A DNA stretch of 64,000 nucleotides from Pseudarthrobacter oxydans. GTDB lineage: Bacteria; Actinomycetota; Actinomycetes; Actinomycetales; Micrococcaceae. The stretch covers positions 62,001 through 126,000 of the forward strand of contig NZ_JAUSSN010000004.1 in the NCBI RefSeq assembly GCF_030812335.1, written 5' to 3'. A program made the position numbers and the translations under genes. The notes under the pieces were generated by a model. The model was not told the origin of the DNA, did not search any database, and saw nothing but the letters and a program-made list of their open reading frames with translations. Of the stretch, positions 17,629 through 26,663 are shown piece after piece (position 1 is the first letter of the stretch; each line of letters starts with the position of its first letter).

Positions 17629-18450
17629 GTGGGCAAAAAGAAGAAAAACAAAAACGGCACCGAGGACGAGACCCGCACGAAGATGCCCCGCAAGGAGTAC
17701 GAGGCGGAGATGGCCAAGCTGCAGGGCGAACTGGTGGCCCTTCAGGAGTGGGTGAGGTCCACCGGAGCCAAGATCTGCATCGTGTTCGAGGGCCGGGACA
17801 CGGCCGGCAAGGGCGGCACGATCAAGCGCATCGTCGAGCGGGTGAGCCCCCGGGTGTTCCGGGTGGTGGCGCTCCCCACGCCGACGAACCGGGAAAAATC
17901 CCAGATGTACCTCCAGCGCTACATGGCCCATTTCCCGGCGGCCGGCGAGGTCGTCATCTTCGACCGCAGCTGGTACAACCGGGCCGGCGTCGAGCCCGTG
18001 ATGGGCTTCTGCACCCCGGAGCAGACGCAGAAGTTCCTCAATATGGCGCCGCTGGTGGAGAAGGCGATGGTCGACTCCGGCATCATCCTGGTGAAGTACT
18101 GGCTCGAGGTCAGCGCGGACGAGCAGACCCGGCGGCTCCAGAGCCGCATGGACGATCCGCGCAAGACCTGGAAGCTCTCGCCGATGGACCTGAAGTCCTA
18201 CAGCAAGTGGTACGACTACTCCCGGGCCAGGGACGCCATGTTCGCCGCGACCGACACCGCGTGGGCACCGTGGTTCGTCGCGAACAATGACGTCAAGAAG
18301 CGCGGCCGGCTCAACATCATCAGCCACCTGCTGACCCAGGTGCCCTACGAGCCGTACCCGGGGCTCGACGTCGAACTGCCGAAGCGCCAGAAGCCCGGCG
18401 ACTACCAAGAGCCGACGCTCGCGGTGCGGCGCGTCCCGACCCAGTTCTGA
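17629..18450 (+). CDS. ppk2: polyphosphate kinase 2
   Basis: 273 residues, one PPK2 domain (class I size), transferring phosphate between polyphosphate and nucleoside diphosphates. Walker A is FEGRDTAGKGGTIKRI, Walker B is VVIFDRSWYNRAGVEPVMGF, and the lid arginines are in EVSADEQTRRLQSRMDDPRK. The start is set by AGGAGG 8 nt before GTG at 17629 (MGKKKKNKNG); the basic N-terminus may bind polyphosphate. The P-type ATPase gene follows 25 nt later with its own AGGAGG, so they form an operon. Coupling of a polyphosphate-fed nucleotide kinase with an ATP-driven pump is unusual. Confidence 0.93.
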   Translation: MGKKKKNKNGTEDETRTKMPRKEYEAEMAKLQGELVALQEWVRSTGAKICIVFEGRDTAGKGGTIKRIVERVSPRVFRVVALPTPTNREKSQMYLQRYMAHFPAAGEVVIFDRSWYNRAGVEPVMGFCTPEQTQKFLNMAPLVEKAMVDSGIILVKYWLEVSADEQTRRLQSRMDDPRKTWKLSPMDLKSYSKWYDYSRARDAMFAATDTAWAPWFVANNDVKKRGRLNIISHLLTQVPYEPYPGLDVELPKRQKPGDYQEPTLAVRRVPTQF

Positions 18451-18475
18451 GCCGTGCCGTGATGAGGAGGAAGTC

Positions 18476-21208
18476 ATGAAGGACAATCCCGGAACGGCGG
18501 CAGCAGTGGCCCGGGCCGAGGCGGACGCCCCCTGGTACACGCTCGCGCCCGCCGAGGTGGCGGCCGAACTGCGGGTGGACCCGGCCCGCGGATTGAGCGC
18601 GGCCGAGGCGCAGGAGCGGCTGCAGGAGTACGGCCCCAATGCCCTGGCCGCCGCGAAGCAGGAACCGGTCTGGAAACGGTTCTTCAAGCACTACCGGGAC
18701 TACATGCAAATCGTGCTCGTGGTCGCCGCGCTGGTCAGCCTGCTGATCGCGGAATACGGGACCGCCATCGGGCTCGCCATCCTGACGCTGTTCAATGCGT
18801 GGCTCGGCTATCACCAGGAAGGCAAGGCTGAAGAAGCCGCCGCCTCCCTGGGCCAGATGATGAAGGCGATGGCCAAGGTGCGCCGCGACGGCGACATGGC
18901 CGAAATCCCCGCCGAACAAATCGTCCCCGGCGACATTGTGGTGGTCGACGCCGGTGACCGGGTCCCCGCCGACGGCCGGGTCATCCTGGCGGCGACCCTC
19001 CAGATCGAGGAGGGCGCCCTGACCGGCGAGAGCGTCGCGGTCGAGAAGGACACCGCCGTCATCGGCCGGCACGACGTCGGCATCGGGGACCGGCTCAACA
19101 TGGCATTCATGAACACCAACGTGACCCGGGGCCACGGCGAGATCCTGGTGACCACCACGGGCATGGGCTCGGAGGTCGGCCACATCGCCCACATGCTGTC
19201 CGGGCAGAAAGTGGAGAAGACCCCGCTCACCAAGCAGGTGGACCGGCTCACCATCTTCATCATCATCGCCGCCCTCTTCGCCTTCGTCGCCATCGTGGTG
19301 ATGGGCCTGGCGCAGGGCGATTCCTTCGCGGTGCTCTTCGGGATCGGCGTGGCGCTGGCCGTCGGCTCCATCCCGGATGCGCTGCCCGCCGTCGTCACCA
19401 CGATCCTGTCGGTGGGCTCGGTCAACATGGCCAAGAAGAACGCCATCATGAAGGTCCTGCCCGCCGTCGAGACCCTGGGCTCGACGTCGGCGATCAACTC
19501 GGACAAGACCGGCACCCTCACCCTGAACCAGATGACGGTGCGCGAGTTCGTGACCGTGCAGCACCACTACACGGTGAGCGGTGAGGGCTACAGCTTCGAC
19601 GGGCAGGTCAAGCGGACCACCGGCGACGCCGAGCAGAACCTCGACTATGTGATGTTCCCGTGCGCGCTGTGCAACGACTCCGATATCCAGGACGGCGAGG
19701 TGATCGGCGACCCCACCGAGGCTGCGCTGTACGTGCTCGCGCAGAAGGGCGGTGTGGACGTCAAGGAGTTCCGCCGGAACAACCCGCGGGTCGCGTCGGT
19801 GCCCTTCGACTCCGATTACAAGTTCATGGCCACCTTCCACCGGATGCCGGGGGCCGACGGCAGGCCCGTGATCCGCGCCTACGTGAAAGGCGCGCCCGAC
19901 GTCGTGCTCAACCGGTCATCGTCCGGGCGGATGCCGGGAGGCCGCGCCGAAATACTCACCGAGGAGATGCGGGCGAAAGTGCTCGCCGCGAACGAACGGA
20001 TCGCCAGCCAGGGCCGGCGGGTGCTCGCCCTGGCGCAGCGCGAGTTCGACCCCGCGACGTTCCAGTCCTCGGGCGACCTGATGGCGCTGATGCAGGATCT
20101 GGAGATTTGCGCGCTGATCGGCGAGGTGGACCCGCCGCGGGCCGAAGCCGTGGCCGCCATCGCCAAGGCCAAGCACGCCGGCATCCGGGTCCGGATGATC
20201 ACCGGCGACCACGCCATCACCGCGGCCGCGATCGCCGACGAGCTGGGCATCCGGGGCCGGGCGGTCACCGGTGCCGAGTTCGCGGCGATGAGCGATACGG
20301 AGGCCGACAGCCAGGTGGACGGCATCGGCGTGATCGCCCGTGTGGCCCCCGAGCACAAGGTCCGGCTGGTCGAGGTGCTCAAGCGCAAGGGCCACATCGT
20401 CGCGATGACCGGCGACGGCGTGAACGACGCGCCTGCCATCGCCGCGGCCGACATCGGGATCGCGATGGGCATCACCGGCACCGACGTCGCCAAGGGCGCG
20501 GCCAAGATGATCCTGGCGGACGACAACTTCGCCACCATCGTGACCGCCGTCGAGCAGGGCCGGCTGGTGTACGACAACCTGCAGAAGTTCATCCGGATCC
20601 AGGTCGCCAACCTCTTTATGTTCATCCTCGCCTTCATCGGGTCCTCGGCCTTCGCGATCGCCGGCACGGCGCTGCTCAGCCCGGCCCAGGTGCTGTGGAT
20701 CCACATGGCGATCGTCGCGCCGATCGGTGCCGTCATGGGCCTGGACCTCGCGACGCCGGGCATCATGGACCGCAAGCCCCGGCCCTTCAACGAGCCGATC
20801 ATCGTCCGGTCGATGATGGTGCGGCTGTTTGTGGTCGGGCTGTTCATGGCGGCCGCGACACTGGTCCTCGTGGAGATCGGCAAGACCTCCTACGGCTCCC
20901 TCGAGATCGGCCAGAGCATGGCCATCGTGGGCCTGGGGCTGATGAACATCGCCGTCGCCCTCAACCTCCGCTACCCCACCGAAAGCGCCTTCGGCCCCTC
21001 CACGTTCTCCAACCCGAAGCTGCTCTGGGCGTTCGCGTGGGCCTTCGTCGGCTCCATGCTGATCACCCAGATGCGGGTGCTGCAGGACCTGTTCGGCACC
21101 GTGGCGCTCAACGGCGAGCAGTGGCTGGCCTGCCTGGTTCCGGCGGTGCTTTTGCTGCTCCTGGGCGAGCTGTTCAAGCTCATCCTGCGGGCCCGGCACG
21201 CGCGCTGA
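18476..21208 (+). CDS. cation-translocating P-type ATPase (P2 type)
   Basis: 910 residues with the full P-type architecture: cation-ATPase N domain (about 12-80), membrane helices M1-M2, actuator domain with TGES (about 182-185), M3-M4, phosphorylation site SDKTGTLTLN, nucleotide domain, hinge MTGDGVNDAPA, and six C-terminal helices. Overall it resembles P2 Ca2+/Na+ pumps, but M4 has PDALP where Ca2+ pumps have PEGLP, so the ion is uncertain. ATG at 18476 has AGGAGG 6 nt upstream. Second gene of the ppk2 operon, followed 13 nt later by a GGGGTCA palindrome. Confidence 0.92.
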   Translation: MKDNPGTAAAVARAEADAPWYTLAPAEVAAELRVDPARGLSAAEAQERLQEYGPNALAAAKQEPVWKRFFKHYRDYMQIVLVVAALVSLLIAEYGTAIGLAILTLFNAWLGYHQEGKAEEAAASLGQMMKAMAKVRRDGDMAEIPAEQIVPGDIVVVDAGDRVPADGRVILAATLQIEEGALTGESVAVEKDTAVIGRHDVGIGDRLNMAFMNTNVTRGHGEILVTTTGMGSEVGHIAHMLSGQKVEKTPLTKQVDRLTIFIIIAALFAFVAIVVMGLAQGDSFAVLFGIGVALAVGSIPDALPAVVTTILSVGSVNMAKKNAIMKVLPAVETLGSTSAINSDKTGTLTLNQMTVREFVTVQHHYTVSGEGYSFDGQVKRTTGDAEQNLDYVMFPCALCNDSDIQDGEVIGDPTEAALYVLAQKGGVDVKEFRRNNPRVASVPFDSDYKFMATFHRMPGADGRPVIRAYVKGAPDVVLNRSSSGRMPGGRAEILTEEMRAKVLAANERIASQGRRVLALAQREFDPATFQSSGDLMALMQDLEICALIGEVDPPRAEAVAAIAKAKHAGIRVRMITGDHAITAAAIADELGIRGRAVTGAEFAAMSDTEADSQVDGIGVIARVAPEHKVRLVEVLKRKGHIVAMTGDGVNDAPAIAAADIGIAMGITGTDVAKGAAKMILADDNFATIVTAVEQGRLVYDNLQKFIRIQVANLFMFILAFIGSSAFAIAGTALLSPAQVLWIHMAIVAPIGAVMGLDLATPGIMDRKPRPFNEPIIVRSMMVRLFVVGLFMAAATLVLVEIGKTSYGSLEIGQSMAIVGLGLMNIAVALNLRYPTESAFGPSTFSNPKLLWAFAWAFVGSMLITQMRVLQDLFGTVALNGEQWLACLVPAVLLLLLGELFKLILRARHAR

Positions 21209-21221
21209 CCCCACCTTCTAA

Positions 21222-21290
21222 AAGCATCGCGGGGTCACATCGCGCCCATCCCGGGCCGCGTCTTGGGCGCTAAGTGACTCCGCGTTGCTT
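21222..21290. repeat. GGGGTCA palindromic repeat, copy 3
   Basis: Ends AAGCATCGCGGGGTCAC and GTGACTCCGCGTTGCTT pair with a few mismatches; the interior GCGCCCATCCCGGGCC matches copy 2. It starts 13 nt after the P-type ATPase stop and could act as its terminator, although there is no T run. Confidence 0.75.
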
Positions 21291-21329
21291 GGTGGGGCGT
21301 GGGCAAGTCACCTGCCGAGATATTCGCCA

Positions 21330-21369
21330 CTAAAGGTGACACCTCAAACGTCAAACGTCTAACCTTTAG
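21330..21369. promoter_or_regulatory. candidate GntR operator in front of the CynX-type transporter
   Basis: An 11-bp dyad AGGTGACACCT (21334-21344) lies within a larger inverted repeat CTAAAGGT (21330-21337) / ACCTTTAG (21362-21369), with AAACGTC twice in between. It ends 2 nt before the transporter ATG. The GntR/FCD regulator of the same operon is the natural candidate for binding it; this is inference. Confidence 0.5.
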
Positions 21370-21371
21370 AA

Positions 21372-22724
21372 ATGGCTACCAGCACGGCGGCGTCCGCCCT
21401 TCCCCAGACAGCATGCCCCGCCGTCACAGCACCTCCCGCCGTCGTGCGCGCACCGCGCAGCGTGGTCATCGCCGGCGTCGTCGCGATCGTGCTGATCGGG
21501 CTCAACCTGCGCGCCGGGATCACCGGCGCCGCCGCGCTGCTGCATGACCTGCAGGCGGTCCTGGGCTACGGGCCGCTGATCGCCGCCATCATCCCCTCGA
21601 TTCCCACGCTGTCCTTCGCGGTGGCCGGCGCCGCAACCTCGTGGCTTACCCGGGTTCTGGGGCTCGAGAAGGCGATCCTGCTCTCCCTGGTGCTGCTCGC
21701 GGCCGGGCTGCTGGTCCGCGGAATCCCCTCGACGGGCATGCTGATGGCGGGCACCGTCGTCGGGATGTCCGGGCTGGCGATCTGCAACGTGGCGATGCCG
21801 TCCTTCATCCGGGTCTATTTCGCGCACCGGACTTCGCTGATGACGGCGCTGTATACCGTGACCATGACGACCGGCGCCACCGTGGTTGCCGTGCTGATCG
21901 TCCCGGTCGCGCAGCAGCTCGGCTCGCCCTCCGCCGGCGTCGGAGCGATCGGCTTCCTGGCGCTCGGCGCCTGCCTCGGCTTCCTGCCGATCGCGCTGCA
22001 CGCCCACCGCAACGCGCCCGCCGTCAAGGCCGGCCGGGTCTCCCCCTGGCCCCTGCTGCGGACCCGCACGGGCATGCTGATCACGCTCGGCTTCACGGTC
22101 CAGGCCCTGCTGGCCTACGCCGTGCTGAGCTGGTTCCCCTACATGCTGGTCACCCTGGGCATGACAGCCTCCGAAGGCGGGCTGATGTTCGGCCTGATGC
22201 AGCTCGTCTCCGTCCCGTCCGGCATGGCGCTGGTCGCGATCGGCTCACGCCCCCGGTTGCGGCGCACCGCCTTCTACCTCGCCACGGTCACGATGGCCGT
22301 GGGCGTCCTGTCCATGCTCGTCCTGCCGGTCACCTGGGCGCCGCTGACCGCGGTACTGCTGGGCTTCGGGCTGGGGATCTTCCCGCTGGTGATGGTGATG
22401 ATCAGCCGCAGCGGCCGCACCACGGCCGAAACCACCGCCCTGTCTACGGTGGCGCAGTCCGCGGGCTACCTGCTGGCGACACTGGGTCCCTTCGGCATGG
22501 GGCTGCTGCACAGCGCCACCGACTCCTGGACGCTGCCGTTGATCCTGCTGCTGGCCGTGGCACTGGGCCAGATCGCCGTCGGGCACCTGCTGACCGCCAA
22601 GCCCAAGGTTCCCCGGCCACCGGAGCCTGCGGCTGCGGAACCGGCGCCTGCGGAGCTGCCGCCGGCGGAACTGCAGGCCGGCGGGACGCCCACCCGTTTC
22701 TCAGCCGGAAGGGCACAGTCATGA
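21372..22724 (+). CDS. MFS transporter, CynX/NimT family
   Basis: 450 residues, about 12 membrane segments with the LIGLNLRAGITGAAALLHDL start and MPSFIRVYF loop typical of the CynX/NimT subgroup of the major facilitator superfamily (cyanate, 2-nitroimidazole and unknown substrates). The C-terminal 45 residues are Pro/Ala/Glu-rich and cytoplasmic. The ATG at 21372 lacks a ribosome site and may be leaderless. Its TGA overlaps the ATG of the GntR regulator (ATGA), so the two are translationally coupled and the regulator probably controls the transporter. Confidence 0.88.
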   Translation: MATSTAASALPQTACPAVTAPPAVVRAPRSVVIAGVVAIVLIGLNLRAGITGAAALLHDLQAVLGYGPLIAAIIPSIPTLSFAVAGAATSWLTRVLGLEKAILLSLVLLAAGLLVRGIPSTGMLMAGTVVGMSGLAICNVAMPSFIRVYFAHRTSLMTALYTVTMTTGATVVAVLIVPVAQQLGSPSAGVGAIGFLALGACLGFLPIALHAHRNAPAVKAGRVSPWPLLRTRTGMLITLGFTVQALLAYAVLSWFPYMLVTLGMTASEGGLMFGLMQLVSVPSGMALVAIGSRPRLRRTAFYLATVTMAVGVLSMLVLPVTWAPLTAVLLGFGLGIFPLVMVMISRSGRTTAETTALSTVAQSAGYLLATLGPFGMGLLHSATDSWTLPLILLLAVALGQIAVGHLLTAKPKVPRPPEPAAAEPAPAELPPAELQAGGTPTRFSAGRAQS

Positions 22725-23401
22725 CGCTCACTACATCGCACCGGCCGCCGCTCGTGGAGGAGGTCACCGCCAAGCTGCGGGAGCTGATCCATTCGGGCGA
22801 ATGGCCGCTGCAGCAGCGGATCCCGGCCGAACCCGAATTGATGGCCGCCCTCGGCATATCGCGGGGCACCCTGCGCGAGGCGATCAAGGCCCTCGCGCAC
22901 AGCGGCATGCTGGAGGTCCGGCGCGGGGACGGGACCTACGTCCGCGCCACGAGTGAGATCTCCGGCGCGGCCCAGCGCATGTACCGGGACCACTCGCAGG
23001 TCCACATCCTGGAGGTCCGGGTCGGCCTGGACACCCAGGCCGCCCGGCTCGCGGCCCGCCACGCCACGGCCGACGACGTCGAGGCGATGCGCGGGCTGCT
23101 GGAGGCCCGCCGGGTCGCCTGGCTCGCCGAGGACTATGCCGCTTGGGCCCGGGCGGACTGGGACTTCCATGTCCTCGTCGCGCAGGCTTCGGGCAATCCG
23201 CTGCTGCACGAGCTGTACGTCAGCTTCGGCGTCGTCTTCCACGCCGACCTGCTCCGGCAGCAGGGCCGTGCCGGCTTCAACGGCCTCCCGCACGAAGGTC
23301 ACGACGAACTCGTCGACGCCATCGCCGCGCACGACGAAACGGCCGCCGTCGAGAGCGTGCACCGGAACCTGAACTCCTGCGCGGAGTGGATCCAGCAGTA
23401 G
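22721..23401 (+). CDS. GntR family regulator with FCD domain
   Basis: 226 residues. N-terminal winged helix (about 10-75) with IPAEPELMAALGISRGTLRE and VRRGDGTYVRA; C-terminal all-helical FCD ligand domain (about 90-215) with metal-ligand type residues in DWDFHVLVAQASGNPLL, EGHDELVDAI and VHRNL. FadR-subfamily repressors of this kind bind carboxylic acids. The ATG at 22721 has GGAAGGG upstream and overlaps the transporter stop by 4 nt. A strong terminator follows. Likely target: its own operon through the dyad at 21334-21344. Confidence 0.9.
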   Translation: MTLTTSHRPPLVEEVTAKLRELIHSGEWPLQQRIPAEPELMAALGISRGTLREAIKALAHSGMLEVRRGDGTYVRATSEISGAAQRMYRDHSQVHILEVRVGLDTQAARLAARHATADDVEAMRGLLEARRVAWLAEDYAAWARADWDFHVLVAQASGNPLLHELYVSFGVVFHADLLRQQGRAGFNGLPHEGHDELVDAIAAHDETAAVESVHRNLNSCAEWIQQ

Positions 23402-23417
23402 CTGCCCCGGGCAGCAA

Positions 23418-23458
23418 AAGGCCCCCGCACCGGAATCCGCTTCCGGTGCGGGGGCCTT
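23418..23458. terminator. bidirectional terminator
   Basis: An 18-bp perfect stem (AAGGCCCCCGCACCGGAA) with a TCCGC loop, preceded by A residues and followed by TT. It lies between the converging GntR gene and the 178-residue membrane protein gene and can serve both. Confidence 0.9.
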
Positions 23459-23545
23459 GCTTGTGCGGGTGACGGCGGCGGCTGACGCCGCGCCGTGCCG
23501 TGCGGCGAGCGCGAATCTAGCGCGACGCCACACCGCTGCCCGCGA

Positions 23546-24082
23546 TTAGCGTGCGAGGCCCGCGAAGACGTTCTTGGGACGCTGCATCTCGCCGTGCTTG
23601 GCGCCGAGGACAATCACGGTGCCGGCAAAGACCGGGATGGCCCACTGCAGGACCTTCAGCTGCTGCTGGGCGGAGCGGAGTTCCTCGGAGGCGCCGGGCT
23701 TGGGCTCGGTGGCGCCCTTGGCACCTTCGCTCGCGAGCTTGTCCACCTTGGCGCCCTGGAGCCCGGCGTACAGGGTTACGCCGGCGCCGGCGAGGGTGAC
23801 GACGGTCTTGATGACGCTGAGGCGCGTGACGCCGTCCTGCTTGGCCATCCGGCCCTTGTTCTCCCACATGATCGCCAGGCCGGAGAGAATGTGCGCGCCG
23901 AAGGCCGCCGTCTGGACCGGGGCCCATTTCTTCCAGCCCAGGCTCGAGAGCCGGGTGCGTTCGGCCGGATCCTTGGCTTCCGCCGTCGCGCCGTTCAGGC
24001 CGATGGCGCCCATCAGCGAACCGCCGAACCAGGCACCCGCCGTCAGGTCGTGGATGGATCGGGCAACAAGATTTCCTGCCAT
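23546..24082 (-). CDS. membrane protein of unknown function
   Basis: 178 residues. Hydrophobic stretches near 14-30, 58-72, 88-108 and 146-162 suggest three to four membrane segments, with a charged loop rich in Lys/Glu (EGAKGATEPKPGASEELRSA) near 115-140. No catalytic motif or known family is recognised. The ATG at 24082 has an AGGAAG site. It is monocistronic, divergent from the DUF1206 gene. Codon use is like that of its neighbours. Confidence 0.75.
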   Translation of the reverse strand: MAGNLVARSIHDLTAGAWFGGSLMGAIGLNGATAEAKDPAERTRLSSLGWKKWAPVQTAAFGAHILSGLAIMWENKGRMAKQDGVTRLSVIKTVVTLAGAGVTLYAGLQGAKVDKLASEGAKGATEPKPGASEELRSAQQQLKVLQWAIPVFAGTVIVLGAKHGEMQRPKNVFAGLAR

Positions 24083-24219
24083 GGTGAGCTTCCTATCGTC
24101 TGCATTCGAGTCTGGAACAGTCGGGGCCCACGAAAGGCCACGTTCCGGCTATGGTAAGCACACTTATGAAAAACTTGGTAGTTCCGGGGAGGCGCCCTGC
24201 CCTGACTAGACTCGTCGGC

Positions 24220-25167
24220 ATGGAATCACCGGGGCCACACGGCCAGCCAGCGCCCGGCGGAGCCGTAGGCGAGACGACGGGCGAGGCCGGCGGCAAAACC
24301 TCAGACGGAACCAGGGACGAAACCTCAGACGAAACCCGGGGCGGAGCCCTGGGCGCGGCCGCCGGCGATGCTGCCGACGCCGCGGAGTCCGCGTCGGACA
24401 GCGCGGCGCTCGACGTCGTCGCCCGCTCCGGCTTTGCCGTGATGGCGCTGCTGCACATCGTGATCGGCGCGATTGCCGTGGCCCTGGTGCTGGGCGCCCC
24501 GGGCCAGGCCGAGCCGACCGGGGCGATCGAACAGCTCGCGGCCAACCCGTGGGGTCCGGCGGTCATGTGGGCGGGGTTCATCGCCTGCGCCGGGCTCTCC
24601 CTGTGGCAGCTCAGTGAGGCGACGCTGCGGGCCCGGCACCTTCCACGCCGGCAGCGGCTCGGGAAGCTGGTCTCCTCCGGCTTCCTCAGCATCGCCTACG
24701 GCAGCGTGGGGCTCAGCTTCGCGGGGTTCGCGCTGGGCAACCGGGGCGATTCGGGCGACTCGACCCGCGACTTCAGCACCGCCCTGGTCCGCAGCCCCTT
24801 CGGGGTGCCGGCGCTGATCAGCCTGGGCCTGACCATCATCGGGATCGGCGTGTACTTCATCGTCAAGGGCGCGGGAAAGAAGTTCAAGGAGGAACTGCGC
24901 CACTTTGAGGGGATGCGCCGGGGCCGGCTGATCAGCGGTCTGGGCGTCACCGGCCACATTGCCAAGGGTGTGGCGCTGATCCTGACGGGCCTGCTGTTTG
25001 TCATCGCCGCCGCCACCAACGATCCCGGCTCGTCCACCGGGCTGGATGGCAGCCTCAAGGCCCTGCAGGACCACCCGTTCGGCCCAGTCCTGCTCCTGGC
25101 GATCGGCGCGGGCTTCATCGCCTACGGGCTGTTCGCGCTGGTCCGGGCACGCTTCGGCCGGATGTAG
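24220..25167 (+). CDS. DUF1206 membrane protein
   Basis: 315 residues. An N-terminal Gly/Glu/Thr-rich segment with short repeats (TSDGTRDETSDETRG, about 12-55) is followed by three DUF1206 units, each of two membrane helices: ARSGFAVMALLHIVIGAIAV, SSGFLSIAYGSVGLSFAGF and GVTGHIAKGVALILTGLLF begin them. The function of DUF1206 is unknown. I start at the ATG at 24220 (MESPGPHG); a TAGACT box 7 nt upstream fits a leaderless start. An in-frame ATG at 24151 would add 23 residues without a ribosome site. Confidence 0.85.
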   Translation: MESPGPHGQPAPGGAVGETTGEAGGKTSDGTRDETSDETRGGALGAAAGDAADAAESASDSAALDVVARSGFAVMALLHIVIGAIAVALVLGAPGQAEPTGAIEQLAANPWGPAVMWAGFIACAGLSLWQLSEATLRARHLPRRQRLGKLVSSGFLSIAYGSVGLSFAGFALGNRGDSGDSTRDFSTALVRSPFGVPALISLGLTIIGIGVYFIVKGAGKKFKEELRHFEGMRRGRLISGLGVTGHIAKGVALILTGLLFVIAAATNDPGSSTGLDGSLKALQDHPFGPVLLLAIGAGFIAYGLFALVRARFGRM

Positions 25168-25300
25168 CCCGGGCGGGTGTAACCCGACGCACGGCGCCGC
25201 CGTCGGCCGGCCCGGCGTCGTCCAACTCGCCGTCGTCCAAACCCGCCGCCGTCCAGCCCGCCGTCGGCCCGCACGGCGCCGCCGTCGGCCGGCCCGGCAG

Positions 25301-26302
25301 CTACCCCGCGGCCTTCCGCAGCGGAACGACGTCGCCCTCCTGGTACAGCAGGGCGCGGACCTCGGATTCGGCGGAGTCCGCCCGTTTCGGGTCGATGGTC
25401 TCCCCCGCGGAGAAGTGGTCCAGCAGCCGCGGATCCACGTAGCTCTTCCGGGCGATCGACGGCGTGTTGCCGAGGACGTCGGACGCGTCCAGCATGGCCC
25501 GGCTCACCGCCCTCTTCCGGGCCGAGACCTTCGGCTGCGGACCGCTCTTCGCCAGGCTCGCCGCCGCGGCCACGGTCCCGCGCAGCGTGCGGAAGTCCTT
25601 GGCGGTGAAGTCCTGGCCGGTGCGTTCCTTGACGTAGTCGTTGATGTCCGAGCTGGTCACCGGGTGCCAGCGCCGGCCGTCCTTGTAGGCCAGCAGGCGG
25701 GCGTTGCCGCCGCGGCGCTTGAGCTGGCGCACGACGGCGGCCAGGTCGGCGTCGTGGATCCGCGATTCCCAGTTCTTGCCGCTCTTGGCGGGGAAGCTGA
25801 GCCGGAGCTCGTCCTTGCGCACGCCGACGTGCGCGCAGAGCAGGGTGGCCAGGCCGTGGCTGCCGTTTTCATTCGTGTACCGCTCGGAGCCGACCCGCAG
25901 CGAGCCGCTGTCCAGCATCCGGAAGGCGGCGGCCAGCACGCGCTCCCGGGTAAGGCCCTCGGAGCGCAGGTCCATGGTGACGAGCCGGCGCGCGGCGGGC
26001 AGCGTTTCGGCGAGCTGGAGGGCGCGGTCGAACTTGACCCGGTCCTTCTTTTCGCGCCAGCCCGGGTGGTAGATGTACTGGCGGCGGCCGACGGCGTCGA
26101 CCCCGGTGGCCTGGATGTGCCCGTTGTCGTAGGGCGCGATCCAGACATCCGTCCACGCCGGCGGGATGCCGATGCTCTCCAGCCGCTCGCGCACCGGCCC
26201 GGCCGGCAGGGTGGAGCCGTCCAGGTCCTTGTAGCTGAAGCCGGTCCCGGCCGGGACCCTGCGGTAGCCGCGGCCGGACGCGTTGCTGCGCCGGAGCCTC
26301 AC
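25301..26302 (-). CDS. DNA topoisomerase IB
   Basis: 333 residues, a poxvirus-like type IB topoisomerase that relaxes supercoils through a 3'-phosphotyrosine. The N-terminal domain is recognised by GFSYKDLDGSTL, IPPAWTDVWIAPYDNGHIQA and GRRQYIYHPGWRE. Catalytic residues are seen in the KDFRTLRGTVAAA segment (Arg) and in SIARKSYVDPRLLD (Tyr). It starts at GTG 26302; no earlier start is in frame, but the frame continues upstream through a 16-bp repeat region (26303-26345), so the exact start is uncertain. Low-complexity GCCGTCGGCCGGCC-like repeats lie 3' of it (25190-25300). Confidence 0.9.
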   Translation of the reverse strand: MRLRRSNASGRGYRRVPAGTGFSYKDLDGSTLPAGPVRERLESIGIPPAWTDVWIAPYDNGHIQATGVDAVGRRQYIYHPGWREKKDRVKFDRALQLAETLPAARRLVTMDLRSEGLTRERVLAAAFRMLDSGSLRVGSERYTNENGSHGLATLLCAHVGVRKDELRLSFPAKSGKNWESRIHDADLAAVVRQLKRRGGNARLLAYKDGRRWHPVTSSDINDYVKERTGQDFTAKDFRTLRGTVAAAASLAKSGPQPKVSARKRAVSRAMLDASDVLGNTPSIARKSYVDPRLLDHFSAGETIDPKRADSAESEVRALLYQEGDVVPLRKAAG

Positions 26303-26456
26303 CGGCGGGCTCCTGGCCGGCGGGGTCCTGGCTGGCGGGGACCTGGTCCGGGCGTGCTTGGCATCTGCTGCGCTTCCATGACGGTAAGCCTACTGATTAC
26401 CTACAAGTTGAACCAGCTGAACCCGCATCCGAGCCCCAGGTGTAACGGCAAGGCTG

Positions 26457-26663
26457 TTAGCGGCTTTCCCGGTTTCCGAACTCCTCGTTCAGCTCGTAAC
26501 GCCGAAACTCCGTTTCCGGGTTCGCCTCTCCCCCGGCCACGATCTCGTGGTCGATCTGGCGCTGGACCTGGCTGTCGAGTATCTGCAGTTCCCGGTCCGA
26601 GACCTTCTCCAAGTGCTCGGGAAACGATTCCGCCGGGGTCAGATGCAGGTTCTCCGTCGTCAT
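26457..26663 (-). CDS. small acidic protein of unknown function
   Basis: 68 residues from the ATG at 26663 (MTTENLHLTPAESFPEHLEK), which has GGAGAAGG just upstream. The product is hydrophilic, helical in appearance and acidic, with SDRELQILDSQVQRQIDHEI suggesting a coiled coil. No family recognised. Its good ribosome site, its fit between neighbours and its normal codon use support it. It is divergent from the GAF-ANTAR gene. Confidence 0.65.
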   Translation of the reverse strand: MTTENLHLTPAESFPEHLEKVSDRELQILDSQVQRQIDHEIVAGGEANPETEFRRYELNEEFGNRESR

